Shown here: piece by piece, positions 1 through 10,069 of the stretch
Position numbering within the stretch: the first letter of the stretch is position 1
Layout of the letters: the number at the start of each line of letters is the position of its first letter
NCBI GenBank assembly: GCA_028707275.1
Contig: JAQTUP010000005.1
Location: 124,001 to 188,000, forward strand
Length of the DNA stretch: 64,000 bases
Direction: 5' to 3'
From: Gallionella sp.
GTDB lineage: Bacteria > Pseudomonadota > Gammaproteobacteria > Burkholderiales > Gallionellaceae
Made by a program: the position numbers and the translations under genes
The notes under the pieces: generated by a model
The model's database searches: none
The model's input: the letters and a program-made list of their open reading frames with translations, nothing else
Told to the model about the DNA's origin: nothing

Positions 1-483
1 ATTATTTCCTTGTTGATGGAAAATGAAGCGGGAGCCTTGTCGCGCGTGGCGGGATTATTTTCGGCGCGCGGTTATAATATCGAATCGCTGACAGTTGCGC
101 CGACAGAAGATGCAAGCTTATCCCGCATGACGATAGTCACCAGCGGTTCGGACGCTGTCATCGAGCAAATTACCAAGCAGCTCAATAAACTCATTGACGT
201 CGTGTCGGTGATGGATTTGAGTGAGGGCGAGCATATTGAGCGCGAGCTTATGCTGGTCAAGGTGCGTGCCGAGGGCGATGCTCGCGATGAGGTCAAACGC
301 CTGACGGATATTTTTCGCGGTCGCATTCTGGACGTGTCAGAGCACACTTATACCATCGAATTGACAGGCAGCTGTGTCAAACTGGACAGTTTTATCGATG
401 CAATCGGTCGTGAACTGATTCTTGAAACAGTACGTACCGGCGCTTCCGGAATCGGACGCGGCAACCGAATCTTAAGCCTGTAG
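1..483 (+). CDS. ilvH: Acetolactate synthase small (regulatory) subunit, 5' end cut by the window
   Basis: Regulatory subunit of acetohydroxyacid synthase, which makes the first common intermediate of valine, leucine and isoleucine. The reading frame is already open at base 1 (IISLLMENEAG), so about three codons plus the start lie outside. The N-terminal ACT domain is clear (ENEAGALSRVAGLFSARGYN, then SLTVAPTED), followed by the C-terminal regulatory half ending GRGNRILSL. 160 residues are visible, which matches the usual length of about 163. ilvC follows in the same direction, so they form an ilv operon; the large subunit ilvB/ilvI is expected just upstream. An apparent start at base 10 or 16 would delete the beginning of the ACT strand and is not the real start. 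Confidence 0.95.
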   Translation: MISLLMENEAGALSRVAGLFSARGYNIESLTVAPTEDASLSRMTIVTSGSDAVIEQITKQLNKLIDVVSVMDLSEGEHIERELMLVKVRAEGDARDEVKRLTDIFRGRILDVSEHTYTIELTGSCVKLDSFIDAIGRELILETVRTGASGIGRGNRILSL

Positions 484-501
484 GTCAGGATTCATCCTGA
501 C
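484..501 (+). terminator. Hairpin after ilvH
   Basis: GTCAGGA and TCCTGAC arms with a 4-nt loop start one base after the ilvH stop codon. There is no T-run directly behind the stem, so it may be an attenuating or RNA-stabilising hairpin inside the ilv operon rather than a full terminator. Confidence 0.4.
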
Positions 502-509
502 ATGTCTGG

Positions 510-1578
<1,069 letters not shown>

Positions 1579-1682
1579 GAAGTAGCCAGTGGGGAGTAGG
1601 GAGTGGGGGCGTTCCCCGCTCACGGCTTCCCAATTCTTCGCTACTGTTTTCCTACTTCCCACTCACCACTTTCCACTCACCA
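1579..1682 (+). repeat. Degenerate heptad-repeat element filling the ilvC-psd gap
   Basis: The whole gap reads in a 7-bp register. Counting back from the psd start codon, the units are CTCACCA (1676), CTTTCCA (1669), CTCACCA (1662), CTTCCCA (1655), TTTCCTA (1648) and so on. The left half carries the complementary type (GGGAGTA, GGGAGTG), so the element is roughly inverted and could fold. It ends exactly at the psd ATG, leaving no Shine-Dalgarno sequence. This resembles the heptanucleotide STRR repeats of cyanobacteria. Confidence 0.7.
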
Positions 1683-2333
1683 ATGACCCACTATCCTCAT
1701 CCTATCATCGCCCGAGAGGGTTGGCCGTTTCTGGCCATTTCCATCGTTTTAGCGATTGCAGCTACCGTATGGTGTGCATACTGGTCTATCCCCGTATGGA
1801 TCATCGCGCTGTTTGTGCTGCAATTTTTCCGTGACCCGCCGCGCGAAATTCCTCAGGATGCAGGGGCTGTGCTCTCTCCGGCTGACGGGCGTGTCATCAA
1901 GGTCGAGCGCACGCAGGATGTATACGGACAGCGAGAAGCGATTTTAATCAGCGTGTTCATGAACGTGTTCAATGTGCATTCCAATCGCAGTCCGGTAGAT
2001 GGAAAAATTGAGCAGGTTCAGTATTTTCCGGGCAAATTTGTGAATGCCGATCTGGACAAGGCATCGCTGGAGAACGAACGCAACGCCATTGTTCTGACGA
2101 CCCGCGACCAACAGACCGTGACGTTTGTTCAGGTTGCAGGCCTGATCGCGCGCCGTATTCTGTGTTACGTCAAGGCCGGCGATGTGCTGACCCGTGGCCA
2201 GCGCTATGGTTTTATTCGCTTCGGTTCGCGCGTCGATGTGTACTTGCCTCTGGATGCTGCTGTCCGGGTGAGTATAGGCGACAAGGTGTCGGCTACGACA
2301 ACGATTCTGGCAGTGTTGGCACAAAACGGTTAA
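1683..2333 (+). CDS. psd: Phosphatidylserine decarboxylase proenzyme
   Basis: Decarboxylates phosphatidylserine to phosphatidylethanolamine at the inner membrane. It is of the short, about 215-residue type (216 aa). A hydrophobic N-terminal region lies at about residues 13-47. The self-cleavage site is the FGSRVDV motif; Gly181-Ser182 would be cut to make the pyruvoyl prosthetic group on the small alpha chain. Other family motifs are SPADGRV and [14 protein letters not shown]. pssA, which makes its substrate, follows 9 bp later, so the two steps are encoded together. The ATG is the only start that fits the family N-terminus, although it sits directly on a heptad repeat with no recognisable ribosome-binding site. 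Confidence 0.96.
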   Translation: MTHYPHPIIAREGWPFLAISIVLAIAATVWCAYWSIPVWIIALFVLQFFRDPPREIPQDAGAVLSPADGRVIKVERTQDVYGQREAILISVFMNVFNVHSNRSPVDGKIEQVQYFPGKFVNADLDKASLENERNAIVLTTRDQQTVTFVQVAGLIARRILCYVKAGDVLTRGQRYGFIRFGSRVDVYLPLDAAVRVSIGDKVSATTTILAVLAQNG

Positions 2334-2342
2334 TCTTCCGCC

Positions 2343-3086
2343 ATGGACGAATTTAATACACGCAAGCCGATGAATCTTCGCCGCAGGGGAATTTATCTGC
2401 TGCCCAATCTGTTCACCACAGGCGCCTTGTTCGCGGGTTTTTACGCCATCGTGCAGGCGATGAATGGCCGGTTTGAACATGCGGCGGTAGCTATTTTTAT
2501 CGCCATGGTGTTGGATGGTCTGGATGGGCGCGTGGCGCGCATGACGCATACGCAAAGCGAATTTGGTGCTCAGTACGACAGCCTGTCCGACATGGTTTCA
2601 TTCGGTGTGGCGCCGTCTCTTGTCATGTACGAATGGGCGTTAAAAGGCATGGGTAAATGGGGCTGGTTCGCCGCCTTCATTTATTGTGTCGCGACCGCCT
2701 TGCGTCTGGCACGCTTTAACACCAATATCGACGTCGTCGATAAGCATTATTTTCAGGGCTTGCCCAGCCCTGCGGCGGCGGCTTTGGTCGCAGGTTTTGT
2801 CTGGGTGATGCTGGACTACGGTTACAGCGGTGAATCCTTGCGCTGGTATGCCGCGATCATCACGATATTCGCGGGGCTCAGCATGGTCAGTAACCTGCCG
2901 TTTTACAGTTTCAAGACCATCAATATGCGCAAGAGCGTGCCGTTTCTGGTCATCTTCCTCGCAGCGATGTTTTTTCTGCTGATTTTCAGTTATCCGCCGG
3001 GCGTGCTGTTCGGCTTGTTTTTAGCTTATGCCTTGTCAGGTTTTGTGATGTGGTTTGTGCGGCGGCGCAACAGAACTCTTCAGTGA
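2343..3086 (+). CDS. pssA: CDP-diacylglycerol--serine O-phosphatidyltransferase
   Basis: Makes phosphatidylserine from CDP-diacylglycerol and serine in the inner membrane. It has 247 residues with several membrane helices (from about residue 17 and again at about 100, 140, 170, 200 and 215). The CDP-alcohol phosphotransferase signature DGLDGRVAR, continuing to GAQYDSLSDMVSFG, is complete at about residues 60-90. This is the multi-spanning pssA type, unlike the peripheral E. coli enzyme. It lies 9 bp after psd. The next residues (RKP, LRRRGIYLLPNLFTTG) are typical of the family. Confidence 0.96.
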   Translation: MDEFNTRKPMNLRRRGIYLLPNLFTTGALFAGFYAIVQAMNGRFEHAAVAIFIAMVLDGLDGRVARMTHTQSEFGAQYDSLSDMVSFGVAPSLVMYEWALKGMGKWGWFAAFIYCVATALRLARFNTNIDVVDKHYFQGLPSPAAAALVAGFVWVMLDYGYSGESLRWYAAIITIFAGLSMVSNLPFYSFKTINMRKSVPFLVIFLAAMFFLLIFSYPPGVLFGLFLAYALSGFVMWFVRRRNRTLQ

Positions 3087-3171
3087 ACCGCAGGCCGGAA
3101 TTCCGTGCGCGCCCGGCTTATCCCTGAAATTTTGAGCGCAGTTTGCGCAGCCTTCCCATCAGGAGTTTTGT

Positions 3172-4707
3172 ATGACCGATAAACTAATCATTTTCGATAC
3201 CACCTTGCGCGACGGAGAGCAAAGCCCGGGCGCCGCCATGACCCGCGAGAAGAAGATCCGCATCGCCCGTCAGCTGGAAAAGCTGGGTGTAGATGTTATC
3301 GAGGCGGGTTTTGCCGCTGCGAGCATTGGCGATTTCGAGGCGGTGAAGGCCGTGGCCGAAACCGTCAGGGAATCGACTGTGTGTTCGCTGGCGCGTGCCA
3401 GCGAAAATGACGTGCGCCGTGCGGGGGAGGCGATTGCGCCTGCCAAATCCGGCCGTATTCACACCTTTATCGCTACCAGCCCGATTCACATGCAGCACAA
3501 GTTGCGCATGAATGAAGATCAGGTCGTCGAGCGTGCTGTTCAAGCGGTGAAGTGGGCGCTCGAATATACCGATGACGTGGAATTTTCCGCCGAAGACGCC
3601 GTGCGCTCGGACATGGATTTTCTGGTGCGGGTCTTCGATGCCGTGATCAAGGCTGGAGCCAGGACGATGAATGTGCCCGATACGGTGGGTTATTCTATCC
3701 CGGCAGCCTGGGGCGAGCGCATCAGTCAGTTGATACAGCGTGTGCCGAATTCGGATAAAGTGATCTGGTCGACTCATTGCCATAACGATCTGGGGCTGGC
3801 GGTGGCCAATTCCCTGTCGGCAGTATTGAATGGCGCCCGTCAGGTTGAATGTACCATCAATGGCTTAGGTGAGCGCGCGGGTAACGCTGCGCTCGAAGAA
3901 ATCGTCATGGCGGTGAAAACCCGCCGCGATATATTCAATCTCGATACGCGCATCGACACCACCCAGATTGTGCCGACCTCCAAGCTGGTCTCCAGCATCA
4001 CCGGCTATCCTGTGCAGCCGAACAAGGCGATCGTCGGCGCGAATGCCTTTGCCCATGAATCGGGCATACATCAGGACGGCGTGTTGAAGCACCGGGAAAC
4101 CTACGAGATCATGCGCGCGGAAGACGTAGGCTGGAATGCCAACAAGCTGACGCTGGGCAAGCTTTCCGGGCGCAATGCCCTGCGTCAGCGTTTCGCCTCG
4201 TTAAATGTCGAATTTGCGTCCGAAGAGGCGTTCAACGCGGCGTTTGCCAGATTCAAGGAACTGGCCGATCGCAAGCTGGAAATCTTCGACGAGGACTTGC
4301 AGGCACTGGTAAGCGATGACGTGATTGCACAGGTCGATGAACATTACCGTCTGGTCTCGTTACGCGCGCATTGCGAGACCGGGATTCTGCCGGTGGCACG
4401 AGTGGTGATGAGCATCGGTGGAGGCCTGTTCGATGCCGAGATGCAGGGGGGAGGCCCGGTGGACGCAACTTTTAAGGCCATCGAAAAAATCGTGCATAGC
4501 GGCACCGAGTTGCAGCTGTATTCAGTGAACAACATCACCAGCGGAACCGATGCGCAGGGCGAGGTGACGGTGCGTCTGGCGAAGGCGGGTCGTATCGTGA
4601 ACGGGCAGGGCGCGGACACCGATATCGTGGTGGCCTCGGCCCATGCTTATCTGAATGCTCTGAACAAGTTGCACGTCAGTTCGGAGCGCGCCCATCCGCA
4701 GGTTTGA
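3172..4707 (+). CDS. leuA: 2-isopropylmalate synthase
   Basis: First committed step of leucine synthesis: condenses acetyl-CoA with 2-oxoisovalerate. 511 residues. The catalytic TIM barrel begins with [13 protein letters not shown] (metal-binding Asp, about residue 9). The second metal site [15 protein letters not shown] is at about residues 200-214, and GLGERAGNA follows. The C-terminal leucine-sensing LeuA dimer domain (from about residue 390, with [17 protein letters not shown]) is intact, so feedback inhibition is expected. A good AGGAG ribosome site precedes ATG 3172. It lies 85 bp after pssA and ends the branched-chain/lipid cluster; a hairpin follows. Confidence 0.98.
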   Translation: MTDKLIIFDTTLRDGEQSPGAAMTREKKIRIARQLEKLGVDVIEAGFAAASIGDFEAVKAVAETVRESTVCSLARASENDVRRAGEAIAPAKSGRIHTFIATSPIHMQHKLRMNEDQVVERAVQAVKWALEYTDDVEFSAEDAVRSDMDFLVRVFDAVIKAGARTMNVPDTVGYSIPAAWGERISQLIQRVPNSDKVIWSTHCHNDLGLAVANSLSAVLNGARQVECTINGLGERAGNAALEEIVMAVKTRRDIFNLDTRIDTTQIVPTSKLVSSITGYPVQPNKAIVGANAFAHESGIHQDGVLKHRETYEIMRAEDVGWNANKLTLGKLSGRNALRQRFASLNVEFASEEAFNAAFARFKELADRKLEIFDEDLQALVSDDVIAQVDEHYRLVSLRAHCETGILPVARVVMSIGGGLFDAEMQGGGPVDATFKAIEKIVHSGTELQLYSVNNITSGTDAQGEVTVRLAKAGRIVNGQGADTDIVVASAHAYLNALNKLHVSSERAHPQV

Positions 4708-4733
4708 ACTTTTCGGGAATTGAGTGTCTCAGG

Positions 4734-4756
4734 ATGCGGCGCACATTGCGCCGCAT
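4734..4756 (+). terminator. Terminator-like hairpin after leuA
   Basis: Perfect 10-bp stem, ATGCGGCGCA and TGCGCCGCAT, with a 3-nt loop and a short T-rich tail (TTAGTTT). It separates leuA from the pentapeptide-repeat gene. Confidence 0.7.
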
Positions 4757-4780
4757 TTAGTTTATACACCGGAGATTATC

Positions 4781-5809
4781 TTGAAAAAACTGTTGCTGGG
4801 TTCTGCAATTTTGTTCGCCTCAATGAGTTCGACCTGGGGCTGCACCCTGGGGCCCAATACCAACTGTTATAAGGCGTCGCTGCCAGGCGAAAAAATAGAG
4901 CAGATGGATCTTCATGGGATCTTGCTGGGCGGAGCCGATTTATCCCGGGCCAATCTTGGCAAGTCAATTCTCATTCGTGCAAATCTTAATGAGGCAAAAT
5001 TGACAGGCGCTAATCTGACAGGCGCCGATTTGAGCTATGCCACGCTGTTCTTTGCGAATTTGACCGGCGCCAATCTGACGGGTACGAATTTTTCCAATGC
5101 CGGACTCAAGGGGGTTAATTTCAGCGAGGCCAATCTGACCGATACCAATTTCAGCGGCGCCAGGATAGAGGAGGCGACTTTCGCGAAGGCGACCTTCTGT
5201 CGTACGCTGATGCCAAACGGTATGGTAAACAGCGCGAATTGCCCGGTGGAAAAGCCGGTCGTTGCAGGGGCGGTGAATGATGCGCAAACCATCAATGGTT
5301 GTGTCATAGGCCCGCGCAGCGTCTGCTTGAACGCTTCGTTGGCCGAGGCGAATCTGGGCTCAGTCAATTTTTCCGGCGCTCAGCTTTACATGGCTAATCT
5401 GGCACAGGCTAACCTGTTCAAGGCTAACCTTGGCAAGGCTAATCTGACTGAGGCCAATCTGGCGCGCGCCAATCTGACCCGGGCCAATTTGTCCCAGGCT
5501 AATCTGACCGATGCTAACCTGAATAAGGCCATTTTGCGTGGCGCTCAGCTGGAACGGGCTAACCTGACGGGCGCTGTCATGTTAAATGTTGATTTGACGG
5601 ATGCGGATTTGACGGGAGCCAATATTGCGGAGGCGGCACTGACGGGCGCAACTTTGTGCAATACCATCATGCCCGATAGCCGTGTGAACAACAGCAGTTG
5701 TGTCGTCGTTAAAAAGCCGGAGGTGGACGCAGAGCCTCTCAAGGCTGAAACTGTCCCCGCAGCCCCGGTCGTAGTTGCGCCGACAAAATCCAGGGTAAAA
5801 CACAAGTAG
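4781..5809 (+). CDS. Exported pentapeptide-repeat protein with a duplicated architecture
   Basis: 342 residues. TTG 4781 is preferred as start: GGAG lies 6 nt upstream, and it gives a signal peptide (MKKLLLGSAILFASMSSTWG). An upstream in-frame ATG at 4724 would place the leuA hairpin inside the gene. The body is two runs of pentapeptide repeats of A(N/D)Lxx type (ANLTGADL, ANLARANLTRANL), expected to fold as a right-handed beta-helix. Each run is bracketed by the same cysteine motifs. It starts GCTLGP...C...ASL or GCVIGP...C...ASL and ends FC.TLMP...NS.C or LC.TIMP...NSSC, so the gene arose by internal duplication. A Pro/Val/Lys-rich tail follows. The molecular function is unknown. Confidence 0.85.
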   Translation: MKKLLLGSAILFASMSSTWGCTLGPNTNCYKASLPGEKIEQMDLHGILLGGADLSRANLGKSILIRANLNEAKLTGANLTGADLSYATLFFANLTGANLTGTNFSNAGLKGVNFSEANLTDTNFSGARIEEATFAKATFCRTLMPNGMVNSANCPVEKPVVAGAVNDAQTINGCVIGPRSVCLNASLAEANLGSVNFSGAQLYMANLAQANLFKANLGKANLTEANLARANLTRANLSQANLTDANLNKAILRGAQLERANLTGAVMLNVDLTDADLTGANIAEAALTGATLCNTIMPDSRVNNSSCVVVKKPEVDAEPLKAETVPAAPVVVAPTKSRVKHK

Positions 5810-5820
5810 ATTAAGATGTA

Positions 5821-5863
5821 GTAAATTAAAAAGGACACGCCATGCGTGTCCTTTTTAATTTAC
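5821..5863 (+). terminator. Strong bidirectional-type terminator hairpin
   Basis: Perfect 20-bp stem with a CAT loop. The left arm begins GTAAATTAAAAAGG and the right arm ends CCTTTTTAATTTAC. The A-run and T-run flank the GC core, so it could stop transcription in both directions. It lies 11 bp after the pentapeptide gene. An open frame starting at 5846 inside this hairpin is an artefact for the next gene. Confidence 0.85.
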
Positions 5864-5887
5864 ACTGCTGCGATTTTACGTGGAGTG

Positions 5888-7162
5888 ATGATGTCGGCAT
5901 TAAGTCGCAATGATTATCGAACCCTGGTGCTTTCAGCCCTGGGCGGTGCGCTGGAGTTTTATGACTTCATTATCTTTGTGTTTTTTGCGGTGGTGATCGG
6001 GCAATTGTTTTTTCCTCCCGACATGCCAGACTGGCTAAGGCAGCTGCAAACTTTCGGCATCTTTGCGGCGGGCTATCTGGCGCGCCCGCTGGGTGGGATC
6101 GTGATGGCGCACTTTGGTGATCTGGCCGGGCGCAAGCGGATGTTCACGCTGAGCATATTGCTGATGTCATTGCCGACGCTGCTCATCGGCCTTCTGCCGA
6201 CCTATGCCGTGATTGGCATCTGGGCGCCGATGTTGTTGCTGTTGCTGCGCATCATGCAGGGGGCAGCTATCGGCGGTGAGGTGCCTGGCGCCTGGGTGTT
6301 CGTCTCGGAGCACGTGCATGCCCGTCACGCAGGGTTCGCCTGCGGCGTCCTGACAGCGGGGTTGACCGGCGGTATTTTGCTAGGTTCCCTGGTCGCGACC
6401 GCTGTTCATAAAGCTTATACACCGGCGGAGCTGCTCACTGAGGGATGGCGCGTGCCGTTCATTCTGGGCGGATTATTCGGTTTGTTGTCGGTGTGGCTGC
6501 GTCAGTGGTTGCAGGAGACGCCGGTGTTCAAGGAAATGCATGCGCGCCAGGCATTGGCCGACGAACTGCCTCTAAAAACAGTGATTCGGGCCCATCGCCC
6601 GGCTGTCATCATGACGATGTTGATGACCTGGCTGCTCTCTGCTGCGATCATCGTGATGATACTGATGACGCCGATCCTCGTGCAAAAACTGTATGCCGTT
6701 CCGGCCGTGGCGGCTTTGCAGGCCGGCAGTATTGCCACCTTGTTTTTGAGCATGGGCTGCATAGTCTTTGGCGCGCTGGCGGATCGTTTTGGCGCAGGAC
6801 GTGTGATGATGGCAGGCTGCACAATGCTGGGTGCCACCGCGATGCTGTTCTACCGGCAAATGGCTATTTCCCCTCAATACATCAATGAGCTGTACGGGCT
6901 GTGCGGATTCTTTGTCGGCGTGATCGGCGTGATCCCGAGTGCGGCGGTTTTAGCCTTTCCGCCACAGGTCAGATTCAGCGGTTTATCGTTCTCATACAAC
7001 GTGGCTTATGCCGTATTTGGCGGACTCACGCCGGTGCTGGTGAGTCTGGCTTTGCCGGTTGACCCGCAAGCGCCCGCTCATTATGTATTGCTGCTGAGCA
7101 CGGCAGGCGTGCTGATTGGTCTTTACCTGCGGCGCCGCGAAAAATCGTGCGTGTGTGGTTGA
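5888..7162 (+). CDS. MFS transporter of the metabolite:H+ symporter (ProP/ShiA-like) type
   Basis: 424 residues, about 12 hydrophobic segments. The N-terminus SALGGALEFYDFIIFVFFAVV and the loop motif AHFGDLAGRKRMF (after GYLARPLGG) are hallmarks of the metabolite:H+ symporter branch of the major facilitator superfamily, which carries small organic acids, betaines or similar compounds. The substrate cannot be told from sequence. The start is ATG 5888 or 5891 behind TGGAG; this excludes the upstream terminator. The gene stands alone between a terminator and ispB. The C-terminus is short (YLRRREKSCVCG). Confidence 0.85.
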   Translation: MMSALSRNDYRTLVLSALGGALEFYDFIIFVFFAVVIGQLFFPPDMPDWLRQLQTFGIFAAGYLARPLGGIVMAHFGDLAGRKRMFTLSILLMSLPTLLIGLLPTYAVIGIWAPMLLLLLRIMQGAAIGGEVPGAWVFVSEHVHARHAGFACGVLTAGLTGGILLGSLVATAVHKAYTPAELLTEGWRVPFILGGLFGLLSVWLRQWLQETPVFKEMHARQALADELPLKTVIRAHRPAVIMTMLMTWLLSAAIIVMILMTPILVQKLYAVPAVAALQAGSIATLFLSMGCIVFGALADRFGAGRVMMAGCTMLGATAMLFYRQMAISPQYINELYGLCGFFVGVIGVIPSAAVLAFPPQVRFSGLSFSYNVAYAVFGGLTPVLVSLALPVDPQAPAHYVLLLSTAGVLIGLYLRRREKSCVCG

Positions 7163-7239
7163 ATGGTTTTTTATGCGACAATGTCCGACCGGGCAGGTGT
7201 CGGTGTACTGTCAGATAATCGTAAATCTTAGGGCGGAAA

Positions 7240-8208
7240 GTGTTTTTAAATAATTTCAATCAATTGCTGGCCGTCGATATGTCCTTCGTCGACCAGGTCA
7301 TACGCCGTCGGCTGCACTCCGAAGTGTTGCTGGTTAATCAGGTGGCCGAATATATCGTCAACAGCGGCGGGAAGCGTTTGCGACCTGCCCTGGTGGTCTT
7401 GTCTGCCGGCGCCTTTGGCTATCAGGGGCAGCATCACCACGAACTGGCAGCGGTGGTCGAGTTCATTCATACGGCAACCTTGCTGCACGACGATGTGGTG
7501 GATGAATCCGGTCTGCGCCGAGGGCGTGAGACCGCGAACGCACTGTTCGGGAACGCGGCCTCCGTGCTGGTCGGCGATTTTTTGTATTCGCGAGCTTTTC
7601 AGATGATGGTCGAGGTCGGCGAAATGCGCGTGATGCATACGCTGGCCGATGCGACCAACGTGATCGCCGAGGGCGAGGTTTTACAGTTGCTCAACTGCAA
7701 TGACGCCGATGTGAACGCCGACAACTACATGCGCGTGATCCATTACAAGACGGCCAAGTTATTCGAGGCGGCCATGCGTCTGGGTGCCATTCTGTCGCAA
7801 GTGTCCGCGACTGACGAGTTGGCTGCTGCGACCTATGGCATGCATCTGGGTACGGCTTTCCAACTCATCGACGATGTGCTGGATTATTCGGCGGATGAGG
7901 CGGAAACAGGCAAGCATCTGGGGGATGATCTGGCCGAGGGCAAACCGACCTTGCCGCTGATTTATGCCATGCAGCATGGCACGCCCGAGCAGGCCGCAGT
8001 GGTGCGCGCCGCAATAGAGCAAGGAGACGTGGGGAAATTTGCCGAGGTGCTGCAAATTATCCATGCCACGGGGGCGCTGGAATTTACCCGCCTGCAAGCC
8101 ATGCGCGAGGTGGAATCAGCCTGCGATGCGATTGCCGGTTTGCCCGATTCAATACACAAAAAATGTCTGGTGGAATTGGCGCACTTTGCCGCCACGCGTC
8201 AGTATTGA
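7240..8208 (+). CDS. ispB: Octaprenyl diphosphate synthase
   Basis: Long-chain trans-prenyltransferase that makes the side chain of ubiquinone from FPP and IPP. 322 residues. The first aspartate-rich motif is LLHDDVVDESGLRRG at about residues 83-97 and the second is LIDDVLDYSAD at about 208-218; GGKRLRPAL provides the IPP-binding residues. The start is GTG 7240, which gives the usual family N-terminus (MFLNNFNQLLAVDMSFVDQ). The product feeds the respiratory quinone pool used by complex I, encoded at the end of the window, but the genes are not linked. Confidence 0.93.
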   Translation: MFLNNFNQLLAVDMSFVDQVIRRRLHSEVLLVNQVAEYIVNSGGKRLRPALVVLSAGAFGYQGQHHHELAAVVEFIHTATLLHDDVVDESGLRRGRETANALFGNAASVLVGDFLYSRAFQMMVEVGEMRVMHTLADATNVIAEGEVLQLLNCNDADVNADNYMRVIHYKTAKLFEAAMRLGAILSQVSATDELAAATYGMHLGTAFQLIDDVLDYSADEAETGKHLGDDLAEGKPTLPLIYAMQHGTPEQAAVVRAAIEQGDVGKFAEVLQIIHATGALEFTRLQAMREVESACDAIAGLPDSIHKKCLVELAHFAATRQY

Positions 8209-8224
8209 CGGCCTCGGAGTTTAT

Positions 8225-8437
8225 ATGAGTCGTCTGATATTTCTGTTTGCCATCGTGGCGGTATTCTACCTGCTGCTAAAATCCTACCGAAGGAATGTCC
8301 CTGTTAAAAAGCAGGAAGTTGCGGAGGATATGGTGCGTTGCGCGCATTGCGGTGTCCATTTGCCGACAGGCGAAAGCCTGCGTGAGGGAGCGCTGCACTT
8401 TTGCTGTGCAGCGCATCGCGATGCAAACCAAAAATAG
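8225..8437 (+). CDS. Small membrane-anchored PP0621-like protein
   Basis: 70 residues. An N-terminal membrane helix (LIFLFAIVAVFYLLL) is followed by a short basic segment and a cytoplasmic tail with CAHCGVHLP and a later HFCCAAH. These are paired cysteines and histidines that look like a small metal-binding knuckle. This matches the small PP0621-type family commonly found directly upstream of pilS in beta- and gammaproteobacteria. The start is ATG 8225, 16 bp after ispB. It precedes pilS by 12 bp and probably shares its transcript. The function is unknown. Confidence 0.75.
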   Translation: MSRLIFLFAIVAVFYLLLKSYRRNVPVKKQEVAEDMVRCAHCGVHLPTGESLREGALHFCCAAHRDANQK

Positions 8438-8449
8438 GCTGGTTGTATA

Positions 8450-10069
8450 TTGAATTCTCAGGCTGACAATACTATTTCCGCCGACTTCTGGCGTTCGCTG
8501 ACTTACTTTAATCTCTATCGTCTGGCGTTAGTCGGTTTCATCGTCTTTATTGCGCTGGTACTCGATGCAGAGCGCATGTTCGGCGATGTCAAAGGATCGT
8601 TGTTTCTGGTGGCCGCCTTATGCTATGCCGCCGTCGTGATCGTGTCTTTCGTACCTCTTTACTTGCGCTGGATGAGGTTTTCCTGGCAATTGTACGCCCA
8701 GGTGTGTACCGATATCGTCGCACTGTCCGTATTGGCGCATGCCAGTGGCGGGATCAGAAGCAGTGTAGGCTTGCTGCTGATGGTCACGCTGGCTGTGGCC
8801 GGGATCGTCAGCCACGGAAGAATCACCCTGTTTTTTGCGGCATTGGCCAGCATTGCGGCGTTGTTGGAGCACACTTCTGCGGTTTTGCACGACGACGCGT
8901 CGGTCACGCAATTTGTACAGGTAGGCCTGCTTTGCATGTCTTATTTTGCGGTGGCCGTTCTGGCACATAAGCTGGCCCAGTATGCGCTGGAGAGCCAGAA
9001 ACTGGCTCAGCGTCGGGGCCGGGATTTGATCGGTATGGCAGAAGCTAACCGTCTGGTCATGCGCGATATGCAAGACGGCGTGCTGGTGGTGGACGAACAT
9101 GGAAAAATCGTGCAGATGAATCCCAGCGCGGCGCGTCTGCTGCATCAGGCAGATGCGTCGGGTCACTGGTTGGCAGAGAGTTTCCCTCTTCTGGCCGATC
9201 AATATGAGCTGTGGAAAAATAACGCGAAAAATATTCGTGATACCTTGCAGCTCGACGGCGGCTTGCAGGCGAAATTGCGCTTTATCGGTGTGGAGCGCGA
9301 TGAGTCGCAGGGCGCCGTTATTTTTCTGGAAGATATGCAACACGTGCAGGCAGAGGCGCAGCAGATCAAACTGGCAGCGCTCGGGCGCTTGTCGGCCAAT
9401 CTGGCGCATGAAGTCCGCAATCCGCTGTCAGCGATCAGTTATGCGACCGAGTTGTTGCAGGAGGAGCCAGCCGATGTGCAGCAGATGCGGCTGCTGCAGC
9501 TGATACGGGAGAACACGCATCGCATCAACCGGATCGTGGAAGATGTGATGCAACTCAATCGTCGCGACCGTGCGCAGCCTGAAACCTTTGAGCTGAACGC
9601 GCTGTTGCCCGTGTTTGTCGCCGAGTTTAATCAGGCTGAACGGATTGATCCGGGCGTGCTGGTGCTGCGTGCGGATCAATCAGGCACGGTCACCTTTGAC
9701 CGGGGACATTTGCGCCAGGTTCTCTGGAATCTGTGCCATAACGGCCTGCGCTACGGGCACAGGGCTGCGGGCAGTCTGGCGTTGCAAACGGGTGTCGAAC
9801 ACGGCCGGGTGATTCTGGAGGTGCAGGACGATGGCGAGGGGATTTCAGCCGAGCATCAGGCTCGATTGTTCGAGCCTTTTTTTACCACATCAGAGCAGGG
9901 GACGGGGCTGGGCTTGTACATCGCGCGCGAATTGTGCGAAGCGAACGGCGCGCTGCTGGAATACTACAGCCTTCAGGCTAAAGCCGGTGCGTGCCAGTCC
10001 GGAGCCTGTTTTCGCATCACCTTCGGCGAGGGTTCTGTAACAGATACGGGGCAAAAACATGGGCAATAG
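8450..10069 (+). CDS. pilS: Sensor histidine kinase of type IV pilus regulation
   Basis: Membrane histidine kinase partner of PilR. 539 residues. About six membrane segments fill residues 15-185. A PAS-like region follows (MQDGVLVVDEHGKIVQMNPSAARL, about residues 204-227). The HisKA H-box is LAHEVRNPLSAISYA and the ATPase domain has NLCHNGLRYG, DDGEGI and GTGLGLYIARE. The likely start is TTG 8450; no better ATG is available and the ribosome site is weak. The 3' end overlaps pilR by 11 bp, so the two are translationally coupled. Identification rests on domain order plus the pilR neighbour. Confidence 0.9.
   Translation: MNSQADNTISADFWRSLTYFNLYRLALVGFIVFIALVLDAERMFGDVKGSLFLVAALCYAAVVIVSFVPLYLRWMRFSWQLYAQVCTDIVALSVLAHASGGIRSSVGLLLMVTLAVAGIVSHGRITLFFAALASIAALLEHTSAVLHDDASVTQFVQVGLLCMSYFAVAVLAHKLAQYALESQKLAQRRGRDLIGMAEANRLVMRDMQDGVLVVDEHGKIVQMNPSAARLLHQADASGHWLAESFPLLADQYELWKNNAKNIRDTLQLDGGLQAKLRFIGVERDESQGAVIFLEDMQHVQAEAQQIKLAALGRLSANLAHEVRNPLSAISYATELLQEEPADVQQMRLLQLIRENTHRINRIVEDVMQLNRRDRAQPETFELNALLPVFVAEFNQAERIDPGVLVLRADQSGTVTFDRGHLRQVLWNLCHNGLRYGHRAAGSLALQTGVEHGRVILEVQDDGEGISAEHQARLFEPFFTTSEQGTGLGLYIARELCEANGALLEYYSLQAKAGACQSGACFRITFGEGSVTDTGQKHGQ

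Noticed and set aside
4724-4780. Upstream start for the pentapeptide protein
   Set aside because: It would read through the leuA terminator and hide the signal peptide; TTG 4781 has GGAG at the right distance.
5846-5887. Extended N-terminus for the MFS transporter
   Set aside because: The extra codons lie inside a perfect terminator hairpin; ATG 5888/5891 has a ribosome site and the family N-terminus.
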